A stretch of 64,000 nt of DNA. It comes from Capsaspora owczarzaki ATCC 30864. Taxonomy: Eukaryota; Opisthokonta; Filasterea. Of this stretch, positions 1 through 10,519 are shown piece by piece; the first letter of the stretch is position 1; the number at the start of each line of letters is the position of its first letter. The DNA lies in NCBI RefSeq assembly GCF_000151315.2, contig NW_011887297.1:248001-312000 (forward strand), given 5' to 3'. The position numbers and the translations under genes are program-made. The notes under the pieces are model-generated. The model was not told where the DNA came from and searched no databases. It was given only the letters and a program-made list of their open reading frames with translations.

Positions 1-229
1 CAGTTGTGTTTGACTGCAAATAAACGAAATGTTGTTTTCTTTGTGTCATCAGTGAGTGAAGAAAGCGGCTTGGGTGATCTTCCACTTGCTCGCGATGCTT
101 ATTTGTTCGAACATATTGGTTGGGCCTTGATAGTGAAATGGATTTTAGCATTGTCTCATAACTTCGATCAGCGCTTTGCGTTTTCGGTGTACAAGCAGTT
201 GAACATTTCAGCATGTGCACCGGACTCGC
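1..229. other. Left edge, no recognised gene
   Basis: This is the 3' flank of TSEN2. An open frame runs on the plus strand from 4 into the TSEN2 terminal exon, but it has no ATG start, shows no family resemblance and overlaps a real coding exon, so I do not call a gene. A splice-acceptor-like site near position 50 could belong to the last exon of a plus-strand gene beginning outside the window; this cannot be judged from here. Confidence 0.4.
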
Positions 230-2414
230 TCAAAGCTCCTGCTCGGGGACAAATCTTCGCAATAAGACTTCACGGACTTGGAGTCGACTAATGCATAACG
301 GAGAGGCCAATTCTTGCTCATCCATATCGCGCGGTTTGAGCACATTAACGAGTAGCGTTTCCTGGCAAGACGAGCAAGCGTGTATTTCAGGTGAGTACGC
401 ACGTTCTCGGCCTAAATATCTGAACAACAGGCTATTGCAAGCCAGTACCTTCTTCACTTGGTCGGTTGTACGAGCTAGTGCCAACAGTGTAGGCCACGTG
501 GCAAACCGCATATCCATCGAGGCGCGGGGATCGAAATGGTTGTGAAACGCAAACGGTTTGTAGGAATCAACAGCAGCTTCTGCATCCTCGTATGGCGCAC
601 TATCAAGTGACACTGGCACCAGAGTGTCTTCGTGCAGCAGCTGGATGGCGACTGTAAAGCTGCGTAAAGTCGGAGGAGGAGGATTCGAAACAATCCAAAG
701 GTCAGTTGATGAAAGCAGGACAAAAAGTAAAGACAAAGATGCGCTATCAACTCACTTTGAATGGAAAAACACGGGTCCTCGGCGGTACAAAACTATAGGT
801 GAAAGTATTCCCAGTTCGGTTCAGCGAAAGGGTTTCAAAAATGCGGTGACAAAAAAACCAATGACTGGTGAACTTACCGAATTCGACGCCATACTTTAAT
901 CCTGGTCGAGGAACCCAGCCCTTCGAGCGGCAGTAGTGATACGCAACATAACGTTCGACAAACCGTGGTTCGGTAGCGCGACACACAGCCCAAAATTCAT
1001 CGATGGATAGGATGTTCTGAAGCGAAAGATGGCAGCACAAGCGTGAGTTTACCACAGCATGGCTAGCAAACCCCAGCTCACGCCGTTTGTTCCTGGGCTG
1101 AGACCGAGGAGAAGCAGACTACTCACCCCATTTTCGTTACAAACGTCCAAGCAGCCAAGGGCAAACTGCAAGAACATGGCTTCTTCGAGAGCCAGCTGCA
1201 AATGCTCTGTCGGCCATGTGTCATCTGGAACTCCCAAGTGTGCCCATGCATGCTGATAGACTTTGGTTGGAGGGATTGGTTGTGCTGGCTCGAGGTTGGA
1301 TGCGGCATCGGAAGTTGGCTGTGACGAAAGCGGCACTTGTGTTGCTTGTGACTCTGACACCATCTCTTCTTCGTCTTCTTCTTCTTCTTCTTCCATATCC
1401 TCGCCTAGCTCGTCCGCCTTGGTGAGGTCGTCATCGGACACGGGGAGGCTCGAATCGTCGTCGGTTTTCATGGCCTCAGCTCCTTCGGTAACCGCTGCGC
1501 TGCCTGACGCTGCTGCAGAGGCCTCGGCTCGTCGCTTCAATCGTAGCTCTGTCTTTGCGCGTCGATTGTTCACTTGCAAACCACTGGCGATGCGGGAAGC
1601 CAATCGCTGCTCGTGCGACTGCTGCTTTTTGGCTGCTTTGGCCGCAATCACATCGAACTTGGCCTTTCGTTGCTTGTCACGTTTCGACTTCCGTTCGGCC
1701 TGTCGTTGTTTGGCCGTCACTGACACAAGTACGGTTGGGCGTTGGCGGAATAATTGTGAGCGAAACCTGGCAGTCAACACGCAAGCAACTACCAAAAAGT
1801 TTCGATAACACAGCGAATACATGTCCGTACTTGCTGGCTTGCTATATACGCCATTGCTAATCTTCCGCACCATCTCGTGAAAGTCTGGCTCGTACTTGGA
1901 AAGGGAGCCCTTGCCAAAGAATCCCTGTGTGGTGGTGCATGACCCAAATTTTTTCGTGGTAGCAAATCGGATGAAAAGGATGAGTTGAAACGAATCAAAC
2001 ACCTCGAATGTCTCTGATCGTCGACTTGGCCATGTAGCCCCATGCTCTTCCGACAACCTCCGCAACACGATCTGAGACAACAAGGCCTAACTTGTTGGTA
2101 CAATCGGCTCATTGCGGCCGGATCCGACACTGCGACGCAGTAGCCTTGGAATACGCCTCGAAACCGTGGCCAGTCTGACTCTGGATTGCCTGCGGCTTGT
2201 ACTAACAGCTCTGTTCCATCGGTTCGCTCTGCGGCGGGCAGATCAGCAAGCGTCAAGTCTGCTTGCTTTGCATTGGCAACGTCGAGCGAGCCTTGCCCGG
2301 CCACCACGAGCGTCGCGGTTGGACAAGTCGCTGTCTTGGACTCTTCGTATGCTGGATCTTGCTTGTCTGTCGCGTGCGGGGCTCGGTGGTCTTGCTCCAG
2401 GCAGGACGATCTCT

Positions 2415-2452
<38 letters not shown>

Positions 2453-2580
2453 CTCTGAGCCTGCCCGTCCCGAAAGCGCCTTGCAATCTCGAGCGCCGCA
2501 GCTGCAATCGGCAACGGCATTGCGTACTCTTGGTTTGGCTGCCGCTTTGCCTTTGGCGCGCGGTGCTGCAGTGGCTCCAT
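230..2580 (-). CDS. TSEN2: tRNA-splicing endonuclease subunit Sen2 (catalytic)
   Basis: Catalytic subunit of the tRNA-intron endonuclease, which cuts the 5' splice site of intron-containing pre-tRNAs. Exons, in sense order: 2580-2092, 1924-1127, 1016-878, 792-756, 659-449, 361-230, giving about 601 aa. The N-terminus resembles human TSEN2 (HAPK-like start, then MPLPI), followed by GFFGKGSLSK, a long charged Ala/Lys/Glu linker, and the C-terminal nuclease fold (YHYCRSKGWVPRPGLKYG). The catalytic triad is present: Tyr and His lie on a 37-nt micro-exon (VLYRRGPVFFHS) and Lys lies at the exon junction QVKK/ETLL. A (Gln-Ser)n run sits in the first exon. Phases are consistent throughout, but a further intron within 1924-1127 (around 1720-1850) is possible, because that part matches the family poorly. 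It is head-to-head with MIA40. Confidence 0.93.
2415..2457. repeat. Coding hexamer microsatellite (CTGGCT)n
   Basis: About seven tandem copies of a CTGGCT hexamer lie within TSEN2 exon 1. On the minus strand they encode an alternating Gln-Ser tract. The hexamer keeps frame, so length changes would add or remove Gln-Ser pairs only. Confidence 0.9.
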
Positions 2581-2970
2581 GTTGACCAGAAGGCGAAGGT
2601 GTGGCTAAGCAGGCCGAATCTGAGAATCTAACGCCCAAAAAACAACACAAGAAGGAGTGGTGGTTTATATGATTCTTATTATTGTTCCAGCTGTTTCGCT
2701 ACTCCAGCATCCCCGAAATCCTTGTTTTGCTGAATGTGTTGCTTGCTTGCTTGCTTGCTGCTGTAGCTGCTTCAAACGCAAGAACGGTCATTCATCGCAG
2801 TCGTTCTGTCTATTGCATTGAATTCAGTCATCCTTTCTCTCTGCTTTCTATTACAAAATGCGTAAAAAGCCAAGACATGTTTCACTTTTTTTCCCGATGT
2901 TCTTTTTCTATGATATGATGGTTTGTCTGATGGTTTGTCTGATTTGTATGATTGTATTTATGTGTGTGTG
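2581..2970. promoter_or_regulatory. Divergent intergenic region TSEN2 / MIA40
   Basis: About 390 bp lie between the TSEN2 start codon and the first in-frame ATG of MIA40, so both promoters should be here. It contains a short GCTT run near 2742 and a direct repeat of TGATGGTTTGTC around 2918. No TATA box or other motif could be assigned with confidence. The alternative 4-nt first coding exon of MIA40 (2859-2862) would lie here. Confidence 0.5.
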
Positions 2971-4156
2971 ATGTGCTCTGCAGCAAAGGACCAAGTGATC
3001 TTCCTGACCAAGGAGGAGGAGGCCGCGCAGCCAAAGGAGGCCATCCAGCCCGACAACGGCGATTTCCGGCAGGCCGTCGGACCCAACGGCGAGATTGACT
3101 GGGACTGCCCGTGCATCAAGCCCATGACAGGTGAAGAGCCCGCGCTTGATGATTCAAGTCTCATCATGAGTGCACCGGGGATGGACACGCCTGACTGCAG
3201 TAGATGCAGTGGATGCAGTGGACGAAGGAGCGCACATGGCACAGGAGGCTCGTTCAGCAGATCAGCAGAGCGAACGGCCATCGACTCGAACGGGAGTGAT
3301 GGAGAGAAATGGAGTATTGAGAAAATGGACAAAGACAAGGCGGAGGTGGAGATCAGAGACGCCTGAGTGAGAGAGCGAGCGAGAGAGATATCTGCTTGGC
3401 TCTGATGCAGGACGCACACTGATGTGTGTGTGCTGTGCGATTCAGATCCATCGAATTGCTTCTGAGGGATTGTGAAGTTTGGTCTGTTCTGGTTGAAATG
3501 GCCAAAAAAGAAATGGGGAGAAAGGAGAGAGGTTGGTTGTGAAACGCGGAGAGCTCGAAGATCGTCATCGTCGCCATCATCGTCGGAGATTGCTGCTCTG
3601 TGATCAGTGGTCTGACTGCTGAGGCTGTCTTTGAGGAGCATTCGAGCAAACAAAAAGGATGCACCGCAAAAAAGAGCTCGAATCAATGGAAAAAAAAAAG
3701 TCTTCATTTCGCTCAGAACTGCTTTTTTGTTTGTTTGTTTGTTTCTCGATTCACACCGAAAAAAAACTCGCTTTGCATGTTGCTCATTGTTGGGGGGAAC
3801 TTGCTTGGCTGTGCGATCTCACAGAGGGACCTTGCGGTCTTGAATTCAAGGACGCTTTCTCGTGCTTTGTCAAGAGCAAGGAGGAAATTAAGGGCTCGGA
3901 TTGCATCGAAGCTTTCCGCTTGATGCAAACGTGCATGGCTTCGCACCCAGAAGAGTACGGTGGCAACAAGGATGCCGACGCCGAGGACGAGGCGGATATT
4001 AACGCTGCCGTGCTGGCCTCGCAAGAAGCCGAGCTTGACGCCAATCCCGCAGACCTCCCCGTCGAAGAGCCCGCAGCATCTCAACCACAGGCAATTGTCG
4101 CCTCGTCCATTGATGAATCGTCCTCATCCTCATCATCCGGATGGTGGTTTTGGTGA
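2971..4156 (+). CDS. CHCHD4: Mitochondrial intermembrane space import protein Mia40
   Basis: Oxidoreductase of the mitochondrial disulfide relay: it traps cysteine-rich precursors in the intermembrane space by forming disulfides and is reoxidised by Erv1/ALR. Exons 2971-3130 and 3825-4156, 163 aa. The redox-active CPC motif is at residues 46-48 (DWDCPCIKP), followed by twin CX9C motifs at C57/C67 and C80/C90 (GPCGLEFKDAFSC and GSDCIEAFRLMQTC). An acidic tail rich in Ala/Glu and Ser ends in an aromatic GWWFW. There is no transmembrane anchor, so this is the short, animal-like form. The start is uncertain: ATG at 2971 is in frame, but the bases just before 2984 form a good acceptor, and a tiny first exon ATGC (2859-2862) would give MPKDQVIF instead. 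The 694-nt intron is long for this window. Confidence 0.95.
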
Positions 4157-4487
4157 ATGATTGTTGACGCGGATTGTATGTTTTGATTGTGTATCCATTT
4201 GGGAATTACAGTACGTTTGCTTCCCCCCCCCCCGCCTTGGAGCACTGTATCGGTCGTGATGGATCGGATTGTGGGAGCTGTCGAGATTCCTCTGATACTG
4301 CATTTGCCGCGCAGGCTCATGCATTGCAGAAGTACTGGAGTTCTTCAGAAAGATTTATCGCTTGGCGCCTGACACAATCCAACTTCCACCGTAATAACAG
4401 TGCCAAACAATAGATCGAAATGCAACCCATCCAAACACTGCTAAACTTCTCAAGGTTGCTCACTCTTGTTCCCTACACACAATCACA
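4157..4487. other. Intergenic, MIA40 to Brl1-like gene
   Basis: About 330 bp between two tandem plus-strand genes, with a C-homopolymer run near 4225. No RNA gene or further ORF is recognised. It presumably holds the MIA40 3' end and the promoter of the next gene. Confidence 0.5.
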
Positions 4488-6151
4488 ATGAGCGATGGCG
4501 ATCTCGCTCCAATGGTTTGTTCAGCCAAACGCTTTTTCACCCCGAACCCAGCCGCCCAAAACCAATCAAACTCAATGGCCGAAACTTGCCTCTCACGTTT
4601 GCTCGTCCAACTTGCTTCTGGCTTGTCTGGCAGGACATTGCTCCAGCAGTCGTAGCGTCGACTGGACCAAAGTCAACCGGCACGTCGGCCGCGGCTGCCT
4701 CGGCGCAACGCATGCGCCCACAGCTGTCGTCGGCGAGTCTGAACAAGCTGCCGAGCGATGTGGACGAGGCGTCGGTGGCGTCGCGCGCTGGATCCACGGC
4801 GTCGTCCGCCTGGACTGCCACGACAGGATACACATCAGCCACGCGCGCCGCCAGCACAGTCGCGCCGATCAAGCGAACGGTTGCCACTACTGCTGTGACT
4901 GCGCCAGTGCGTGCAAGCCAGCGAACCGCCACGGGTACATCCAAGGTACCCGAGTTGCATCCTCATGGGGATTCGCATCAAGCTGTCGGAGTGATGAATA
5001 TCTGAGACAACCATGCAAACTCTGAGACAACCATGCAACAACTATTCGTGCTGTCAAAGTGCTTCAGACAAAAGTACTAACGCAGAAACGTGTGCGTGTT
5101 TGGGTTTGGACCTGATCCGATTTTGCAAACATCAAACACACAGCACCGACCGAGTGAGGACGACCTCTCGACAATGACAGGTGGTCCGACACAACGGCGA
5201 TGGAACTCGTCGCACATGTACTTTCCATACATTCTTATGGGGTAAGTGGCATTCTGCGCCCTTCTGTTGTCGCTGCTTCACTCGAGAGAAAAACGACTCA
5301 GTTTCTGTTCTGTGCAATTTTTTGTTTTATTTTTTTGGACAGCTATGTGCAACTGGCGTTCAACACGGCCATCATCATCATCATGCTGTACTTTGCCTAC
5401 CAGGTAGTCAGCACCATTCAGCACGATATTGACATCAAGGTGGACGACTACGCTCAAGGTGAGACTGCGGGGGTTGTTTTTTTTTGCGTATTTGTGCCAC
5501 CTCTTTCTGCTCCTCACCTGCTGGTCCTCTTTGTTTTGTTTTGTTTTCTCGTCGTCTTGCTGATTACAGCCATCACAAAAGAAATTGAGCTCTGCTCGAA
5601 GCATTTTCTCGAAAACAAGTGCGCACCTCACACAAGGATACCTGCCATCGAGCGGTCGTGCATCGAATGGGAAAAGTGCATTCAGCGCGATCCGGCCACC
5701 ATGGGGCGGTATGTCGTTTTGGGCATCATGGTGCTTTTGATTCTCCTTGTTGTTACCGTTTGTAGCCTCACTTTTGTTTTTCAACTCGTGCGCACCAGAG
5801 CCAAAATTACCGCCGAGATTTTCGCAGAAATTGTTAACAGCTTTATCGAGCCAATATCCTACAAAACCATGGTACGTGCGCCACTTTTGCGTGCACGTGT
5901 TTCCACAATTGAGTCACGCTGACCTGCGGCTCCCCTTGGTTTGACAGGCCTTTTTTGTCGCATTCTTTTTCGGCTTCACAATAGTTGGCAACTACGCGTT
6001 CCATTTTGCTCGTTCGCGCGTTCCCGAGCCCCCTCAATTCAAGCAGCCAGCGTATATGGCATTGGTAAGCGAATTGGACTGGTGGATGTCCGGGCTCAAC
6101 GCTATGTTGCTCACCTGCGCTTTCCGGTTGCACTCATCGCCCCGAACATAG
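4488..6151 (+). CDS. Brl1/Brr6-family nuclear envelope protein
   Basis: Integral nuclear-envelope protein of the family that supports nuclear pore assembly and membrane lipid balance in fungi and some protists with intact-envelope mitosis. Exons 4488-4514, 4634-4945, 5144-5241, 5343-5458, 5570-5708, 5799-5871 and 5948-6151, 322 aa. The N-terminal ~110 residues are Ser/Ala/Thr-rich and disordered. The conserved C-terminal domain has transmembrane segment 1 (YVQLAFNTAIIIIMLYFAY), a lumenal module with four cysteines (ELCSKHFLENKC and ERSCIEWEKC, then QRDP), the signature AEIFAEIVNSFIEPISYKTM, and transmembrane segment 2 (AFFVAFFFGFTIVGNYAF). The intron 5709-5798 is a multiple of three and has no stop, so a naive translation would wrongly insert a hydrophobic stretch. 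The start of exon 3 (CAG before 5144) is the least certain junction. Confidence 0.9.
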
Positions 6152-6237
6152 GCTCCCCAACATGGCCGTTATTAACCAAAAGTCCCCTTCCCCTCTTCCC
6201 CGCGTTAACACCAAAAACGCACTCTTGCATATTGTGC

Positions 6238-6243
6238 AATAAA
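6238..6243 (+). terminator. Putative polyadenylation signal
   Basis: An AATAAA hexamer lies about 90 bp after the Brl1-like stop codon, in the 244-bp convergent gap before the 3' end of CPT2. Position and sequence fit a plus-strand cleavage and polyadenylation signal; there is no transcript evidence. Confidence 0.5.
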
Positions 6244-6395
6244 CTTGTATTTGTTTGATTCTTGCGGGGCTTTTTTTTTCTTTCTTTCTTTTTTTCTTGT
6301 TTTTTTGCTCCAAACGGGAAAACGTCAAATGTACACTGCAACGCAAAACCACTGGAAAACTCGTGGGAGTGACCAGCCATTCATAGTTGTTCGCT

Positions 6396-9134
6396 TTACT
6401 TGGCCTGCTTGGTCGGGACAGGGGACTTGCCCAGCTCCTTGTGAATGTCCTCGACACTCTGCTTCAGAGATGCGCAGAACTTGTCGGTATCCTTGTGGAA
6501 GGCAGTCACGTGGGTGCCGATGCGGTTGTCGTCCACCATGTAGCCAAGACCAAAGCCATCGGCAACAACGGGACCAAAGCCACCGACGAGAAGTGCCGGG
6601 CTGGCGAGGGTCGAGGTGGAGAGGACGTTGTGGTTGATGACCTTGTAGGCCTTGTCCGTGAAAATGGCCGGTGTGGGCAAGCCTTGCTTGTTGGCGAGGT
6701 ACTTGAGAGCAAAGAGGTGACGGTCGCAGCCCACGCCCATGGCGGCGTTCTTGGTGAGCTCAGAGTGCGTCGAGACGGCCTGGCGCAGCTTGGCAATGCG
6801 TGTCTCGTTGGACGCCTTGGGGTCGAGGAAGCTCTTGACAAACTCGACCGAGTCCATGCTGGCCGAGCGAATGCACTCGGTGCGGCCGTGCTTGAAGGCA
6901 GCCGTCGAGCACGACTCGTAGGTGGTGCCGGTCTTGCCGTACATGCGAGTGTAGGCGAGCTGGAAGGCCATTTGCGCGACACCGTCGGGGCTGAGCTTGT
7001 GGCGCTTGATGGCGTCCTTGCCAAAGCCGTGGTACTCCATCGTCTTGATGTCCAGCGACTGGTCAAGCTTTTGGTACTTGGCAATGGCGTTGCGAATGCC
7101 GGTCTTGATCTCATCGTTCAGATCAAAGTCGAGACGCTGGGCCAGCGAGGCGGCGGCGCCGGCAGGCACATCGCCGGTGATGATGGGCGCCTTGGTGGTG
7201 TCGCCAAAGACCTCGTTAAAGTAGCGGAGAACGGCCACACCGTCGCCCCACGAGTGCTCAAAGTTGATGGCAGTCTTGCCGTCCTCCTCCATGAGCAGCG
7301 AGAACGACTTGTCGTACCAGCGCGTGGCCGGGTCGCCGACGAGGAAGGCGCGGGAAAGCTCGCACGGGTCGGTGGGGGCCTTGTCGTCCAGCGCAATCAC
7401 AAAGAGACCAGAGTCAATGGCAGCAAGCGAGGCGCGGTTGCGGTCGCTGATGGCCAGGACCTTGTCGCGGAGGCGGGCCCAAGTGTCGCGCTCCTCCGAG
7501 GTGAGTGCGGCAACAGGGTGCTCGTTGCGCGGGGTGGTGTCGTTCTGGATGCTCTCGATCGCGGCACGGATGGCGGCAGAGGGCAGCGTCTTGCCTTGCT
7601 CGTCGCGAACAGTCAGCTTCCAGACGTGACCGCGACGCAGAATGACAACGTGGCGCACAGTGCTGGCGTCGGCCGTCAAAAGCTCGTCGCGGCCAACACG
7701 GGGAATGCGCGTCGAGGCGAACAGGCGCGCGTACTGGCTCATGTCGAGCGGGTAGGCGTTCTTCATGTAGGCATAGTACCACGAGAGCGAAGAGGGAATC
7801 CAGCGCACAATGTTCTTGAACGAGTCCGTGTCTGACTTTTCGGGATTGAGGTGGAACACGTCGGGAGCGAGCACGCCCTTCTTGAGCGCGTTCAGGAAGC
7901 GGATGGACGACGTGATCATGTTGGTCGCGCGCGACGCTTGCTTTTGGTTTTCGGGCTTGGGATCGTCCAGGAAGGCAATGAACGGGTTGACGTTGACCAC
8001 AACAGGGTCGCGCGTCTCCAGGTACATTTCAAACCACGGCGCCGAAATGTACGACGTGTGCTTGTTGGCCTTGTCCGATGCCACCAGCGCGTCGTGCAGT
8101 CCAGGAGCCTCGTTCTTGCGGAAGCTGTTGACCGCCTTGACGGTGGTTTCGTACTCTTCCACCGACACGAGCGGGCGCACGGCAGCAAGGTACTTTGTCA
8201 AGGTGTCCTCGAGCTTTGGCACTGGCAGGCGTGGAAGCGACGGCTGCGAACAAGAAAAAACAAAAGCGAAACACGAAGAACAAAACGAAACGAAAACCGA
8301 AAAAAGCGAAACGAAACAAGAAGCACGAAATGAAACCGAAACCGAAACCGAAACCGAAACAAACAAACAAACAAACATTTTTGACCCCCAAAAATCACAT
8401 GTTGAGCACGAGTTTTTGAAGCCAAATGTCAATCATCCGACTAAACAATCAGCCATCAATAATCATGAATCATGAAGATGATGATGATGATGATGACATG
8501 CAGCGATTCGTTACCTGGAAGTGCATTGTCGGGACGACGCTGCGCTGGATGAATTCGCCTTCGAGGCGAGCGGCAGCAGCCGACGCAGCCGCAGCCGAAG
8601 TGCTCAAGCGCGCCTGCGATTTGTTTGGGGGGGGGGAATCAACGAGTTGCACAGATTGGACAAACAGAGGTACACAAAGTGAGGGTCAAGTGCAAAACGT
8701 GAGACCACCAACGAGCGAGATCAAAGCGAAAAGCCAGAGTCGAATGAATTGGAGAAAGATCGTCTCACTCGTTCCTGCTCTCCGTCCCACCCACCCCACC
8801 TCCCCTCAGCCGCATGATGGGAGCATGCCAAAACGCCCCTTGATCCTCCCCATCTTCATCGAACTGTAGTGTCCCAGTCAGGGATCACTGGCCAAGCCAG
8901 CAAAGCGGCAAAAACCATAGAGATCGCAAGATTTTTCCGTTCCTTTGATTCGTCCCCCGCCTCGCCTCCACGCTGTGCCCCCCCCCGCGCTCAACTTTTG
9001 ACGTCTTTTTGTGGTGCGATTTTGTGCTGCGATGTGACTGAAAGCGAGAGGCGGAGTGCGTGTTGTGTGTTGCTCACCTGGCGCGCAGCCGATGATGACA
9101 CGGCAACAAATCCACGACCGACGGTTGACAACAT
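6396..9134 (-). CDS. CPT2: Carnitine O-palmitoyltransferase 2, mitochondrial
   Basis: Inner-membrane enzyme that converts long-chain acylcarnitines back to acyl-CoA in the matrix for beta-oxidation. Exons in sense order: 9134-9078, 8613-8515, 8243-6396, 667 aa (human CPT2 is 658). Exon 1 encodes a basic, Ser/Ala-rich mitochondrial presequence (MLSTVGRGFVAVSSSAARQ). Exon 2 ends with the CPT2 hallmark FIQRSVVPTMHFQ and exon 3 opens with PSLPRLPVPKLEDT. The catalytic His lies in NFEHSWGDGVAVLRYFNEVF, and the CoA/carnitine site motif TYESCSTAAFKHGRTE is intact. Absence of N-terminal transmembrane segments and closeness to CPT2 rather than CPT1 or CRAT support the assignment. Intron 2 carries a TTTCGG repeat. 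The 3' end converges on the Brl1-like gene. Confidence 0.97.
8322..8378. repeat. Tandem ACCGAA / ACAA repeat in CPT2 intron 2
   Basis: Five or so copies of an AAACCG hexamer run into an ACAA tract. On the CPT2 sense strand this reads (GTTT)n then (TTTCGG)n, extending the pyrimidine-rich stretch upstream of the exon 3 acceptor. Confidence 0.85.
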
Positions 9135-9490
9135 TGAGTGTTGTTTGGATTTCCAAAAAAAAAAAAAAAAAATGGACGACTGAGAAACAGCATAGCAGCG
9201 AACATCAAACATGAGCAGAATGGTAAACATTTGGACAAGAAAGAGAAGGGTGGAAAAATGCACAACGTCGGTTACGGTAGGGGACAAGAGCCGCAAAGTA
9301 CTTTACATGGAGAATGAGAAGGAAGGGATCGGCAGCTGCACACTCGCTGTGCTCTGCTGCCTTGGGTTGGAAGATGCGCCAAAGGCTCTTAGGAAATCAG
9401 GCGTACAGCCACCGATTGAGCTCGTAAATCGCTAAAACAGCATCCGCTTTGGAAAATTGCACTTTTATTAACAGCAAACATTTTTTTCGT
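9135..9490. other. Intergenic, CPT2 promoter side
   Basis: About 356 bp between the CPT2 start and the 3' end of the dehydrogenase gene, both on the minus strand. It holds an A-run of about 18 near 9157 and should contain the CPT2 promoter. No conserved ORF is seen. Confidence 0.5.
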
Positions 9491-10519
9491 TCACTCTCGG
9501 GGCTTGGAGGCTGCGCGCTGGATCACTTCGTTGGTGTTGGCCCAGACAAACTCGCGAGCCTCGGCGTGCTGAGACACAACCTTGGAGGCGTGGCCGTTGG
9601 AGTCGACAACGTGGAAGCCGCCCTTGAACTGAGGCGCGGTGAGCGCCAACCCAATGCGGCTTGCGCATGTTGCGGGACTCTTCCCAAACACCTGAACGGC
9701 TCGCACAAGGCCGCGAAGAATGGGGTTGAGCTCGGTGCCCCACGCAGTCGCGACAAAGCCGGGTCCGGCATGCGCAAACGAGACGGTGGGGTGCTCGCGA
9801 GAGAGCGAGTCCAAGGCAATATCATTGTAGAAGCCTGCTGCAAATGCGGCGTTCTTCAGCGAGTAGCCTTCGCGCAGCTCAGGGTCCTTCTCGTAGTCTG
9901 AGTAGGCAAGATGAGCGCCGCCAGAGAGAACGGACAAGACGCGCACGTCCGCGTCCGGCGATTGCGTGGCGGTAGCCTCGAGCAGCGGCAAGAGTCCTTG
10001 AATCGCAGCGATGCGACCATAGTAGTGGATGGCCAACTTCTGGTCGATGCCTTCGCTCGTTTCCGTGCGGCCTTGCATGGTAGCAATTCCGGGCGTCAGG
10101 ACGAGATAGTCCAATCGGCTGTGCGTGCGACGGTACTCCTCGCAGAATTTCTCAACGTCGCGGATGGACTGCGCATCGATCGGCGCGAACGCATACGAGG
10201 CAGAGGCTTCAGCACTGGCTGAACCGGACGGACGTGCGGAGGAAAGTGCGGAGGTTTGCATTGCCTGGACGACTTCCTGCCCGCGCTCGGCGCTGCGGCC
10301 GGCAACGGTGACTGAGGCGCCTTGCCGTGCGAGCCACTCGGCCAGGCCTCGGCCAATGCCGTTGGTGCCGCCGATGACGAGGGCGTGCCTTCCAGCGAGT
10401 GCGGAACTTTGCATTGCGGAAAAAGAGTGGTCGCCGCCCAATTTGTCCTTGGTGGCGTACTGGAAGAGGGCGAGGAGGACCAGCGGTACCGCGGCTGTGA
10501 GGAAGGTCACTGTTCGCAT
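9491..10519 (-). CDS. Membrane-anchored short-chain dehydrogenase/reductase
   Basis: Single exon, 342 aa; start chosen at the ATG giving MRTVTFLTAAVPLVLLALFQ, a signal-anchor. The frame stays open upstream but only from a non-ATG codon. Rossmann-fold SDR: the nucleotide-binding motif is GGTNGIGRG, NNAG is replaced by LTPGIA, the catalytic Ser is in VLSVLSGGAH, and the active-site Tyr is in GYSLKNAAF. The usual YxxxK is YxxxN here, with Lys one place earlier. PGFVAT follows. A Ser/Ala-rich insertion lies near residues 90-110. The likely location is the endoplasmic reticulum or another membrane, with the catalytic domain C-terminal to the anchor. The substrate cannot be told; retinol- or sterol-type SDRs are possible relatives. 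It is divergent from the receptor gene across 780 bp. Confidence 0.85.
   Translation of the reverse strand: MRTVTFLTAAVPLVLLALFQYATKDKLGGDHSFSAMQSSALAGRHALVIGGTNGIGRGLAEWLARQGASVTVAGRSAERGQEVVQAMQTSALSSARPSGSASAEASASYAFAPIDAQSIRDVEKFCEEYRRTHSRLDYLVLTPGIATMQGRTETSEGIDQKLAIHYYGRIAAIQGLLPLLEATATQSPDADVRVLSVLSGGAHLAYSDYEKDPELREGYSLKNAAFAAGFYNDIALDSLSREHPTVSFAHAGPGFVATAWGTELNPILRGLVRAVQVFGKSPATCASRIGLALTAPQFKGGFHVVDSNGHASKVVSQHAEAREFVWANTNEVIQRAASKPRE

Noticed and set aside
4-291. 95-aa frame at the left edge
   Set aside because: Non-ATG start, overlaps the TSEN2 last exon, no similarity; could at most be the tail of a gene outside the window.
6387-7835. 482-aa plus-strand open frame
   Set aside because: Exactly antisense to CPT2 exon 3, Val/Arg/Gly-rich shadow of its GC-rich codons, no family resemblance.
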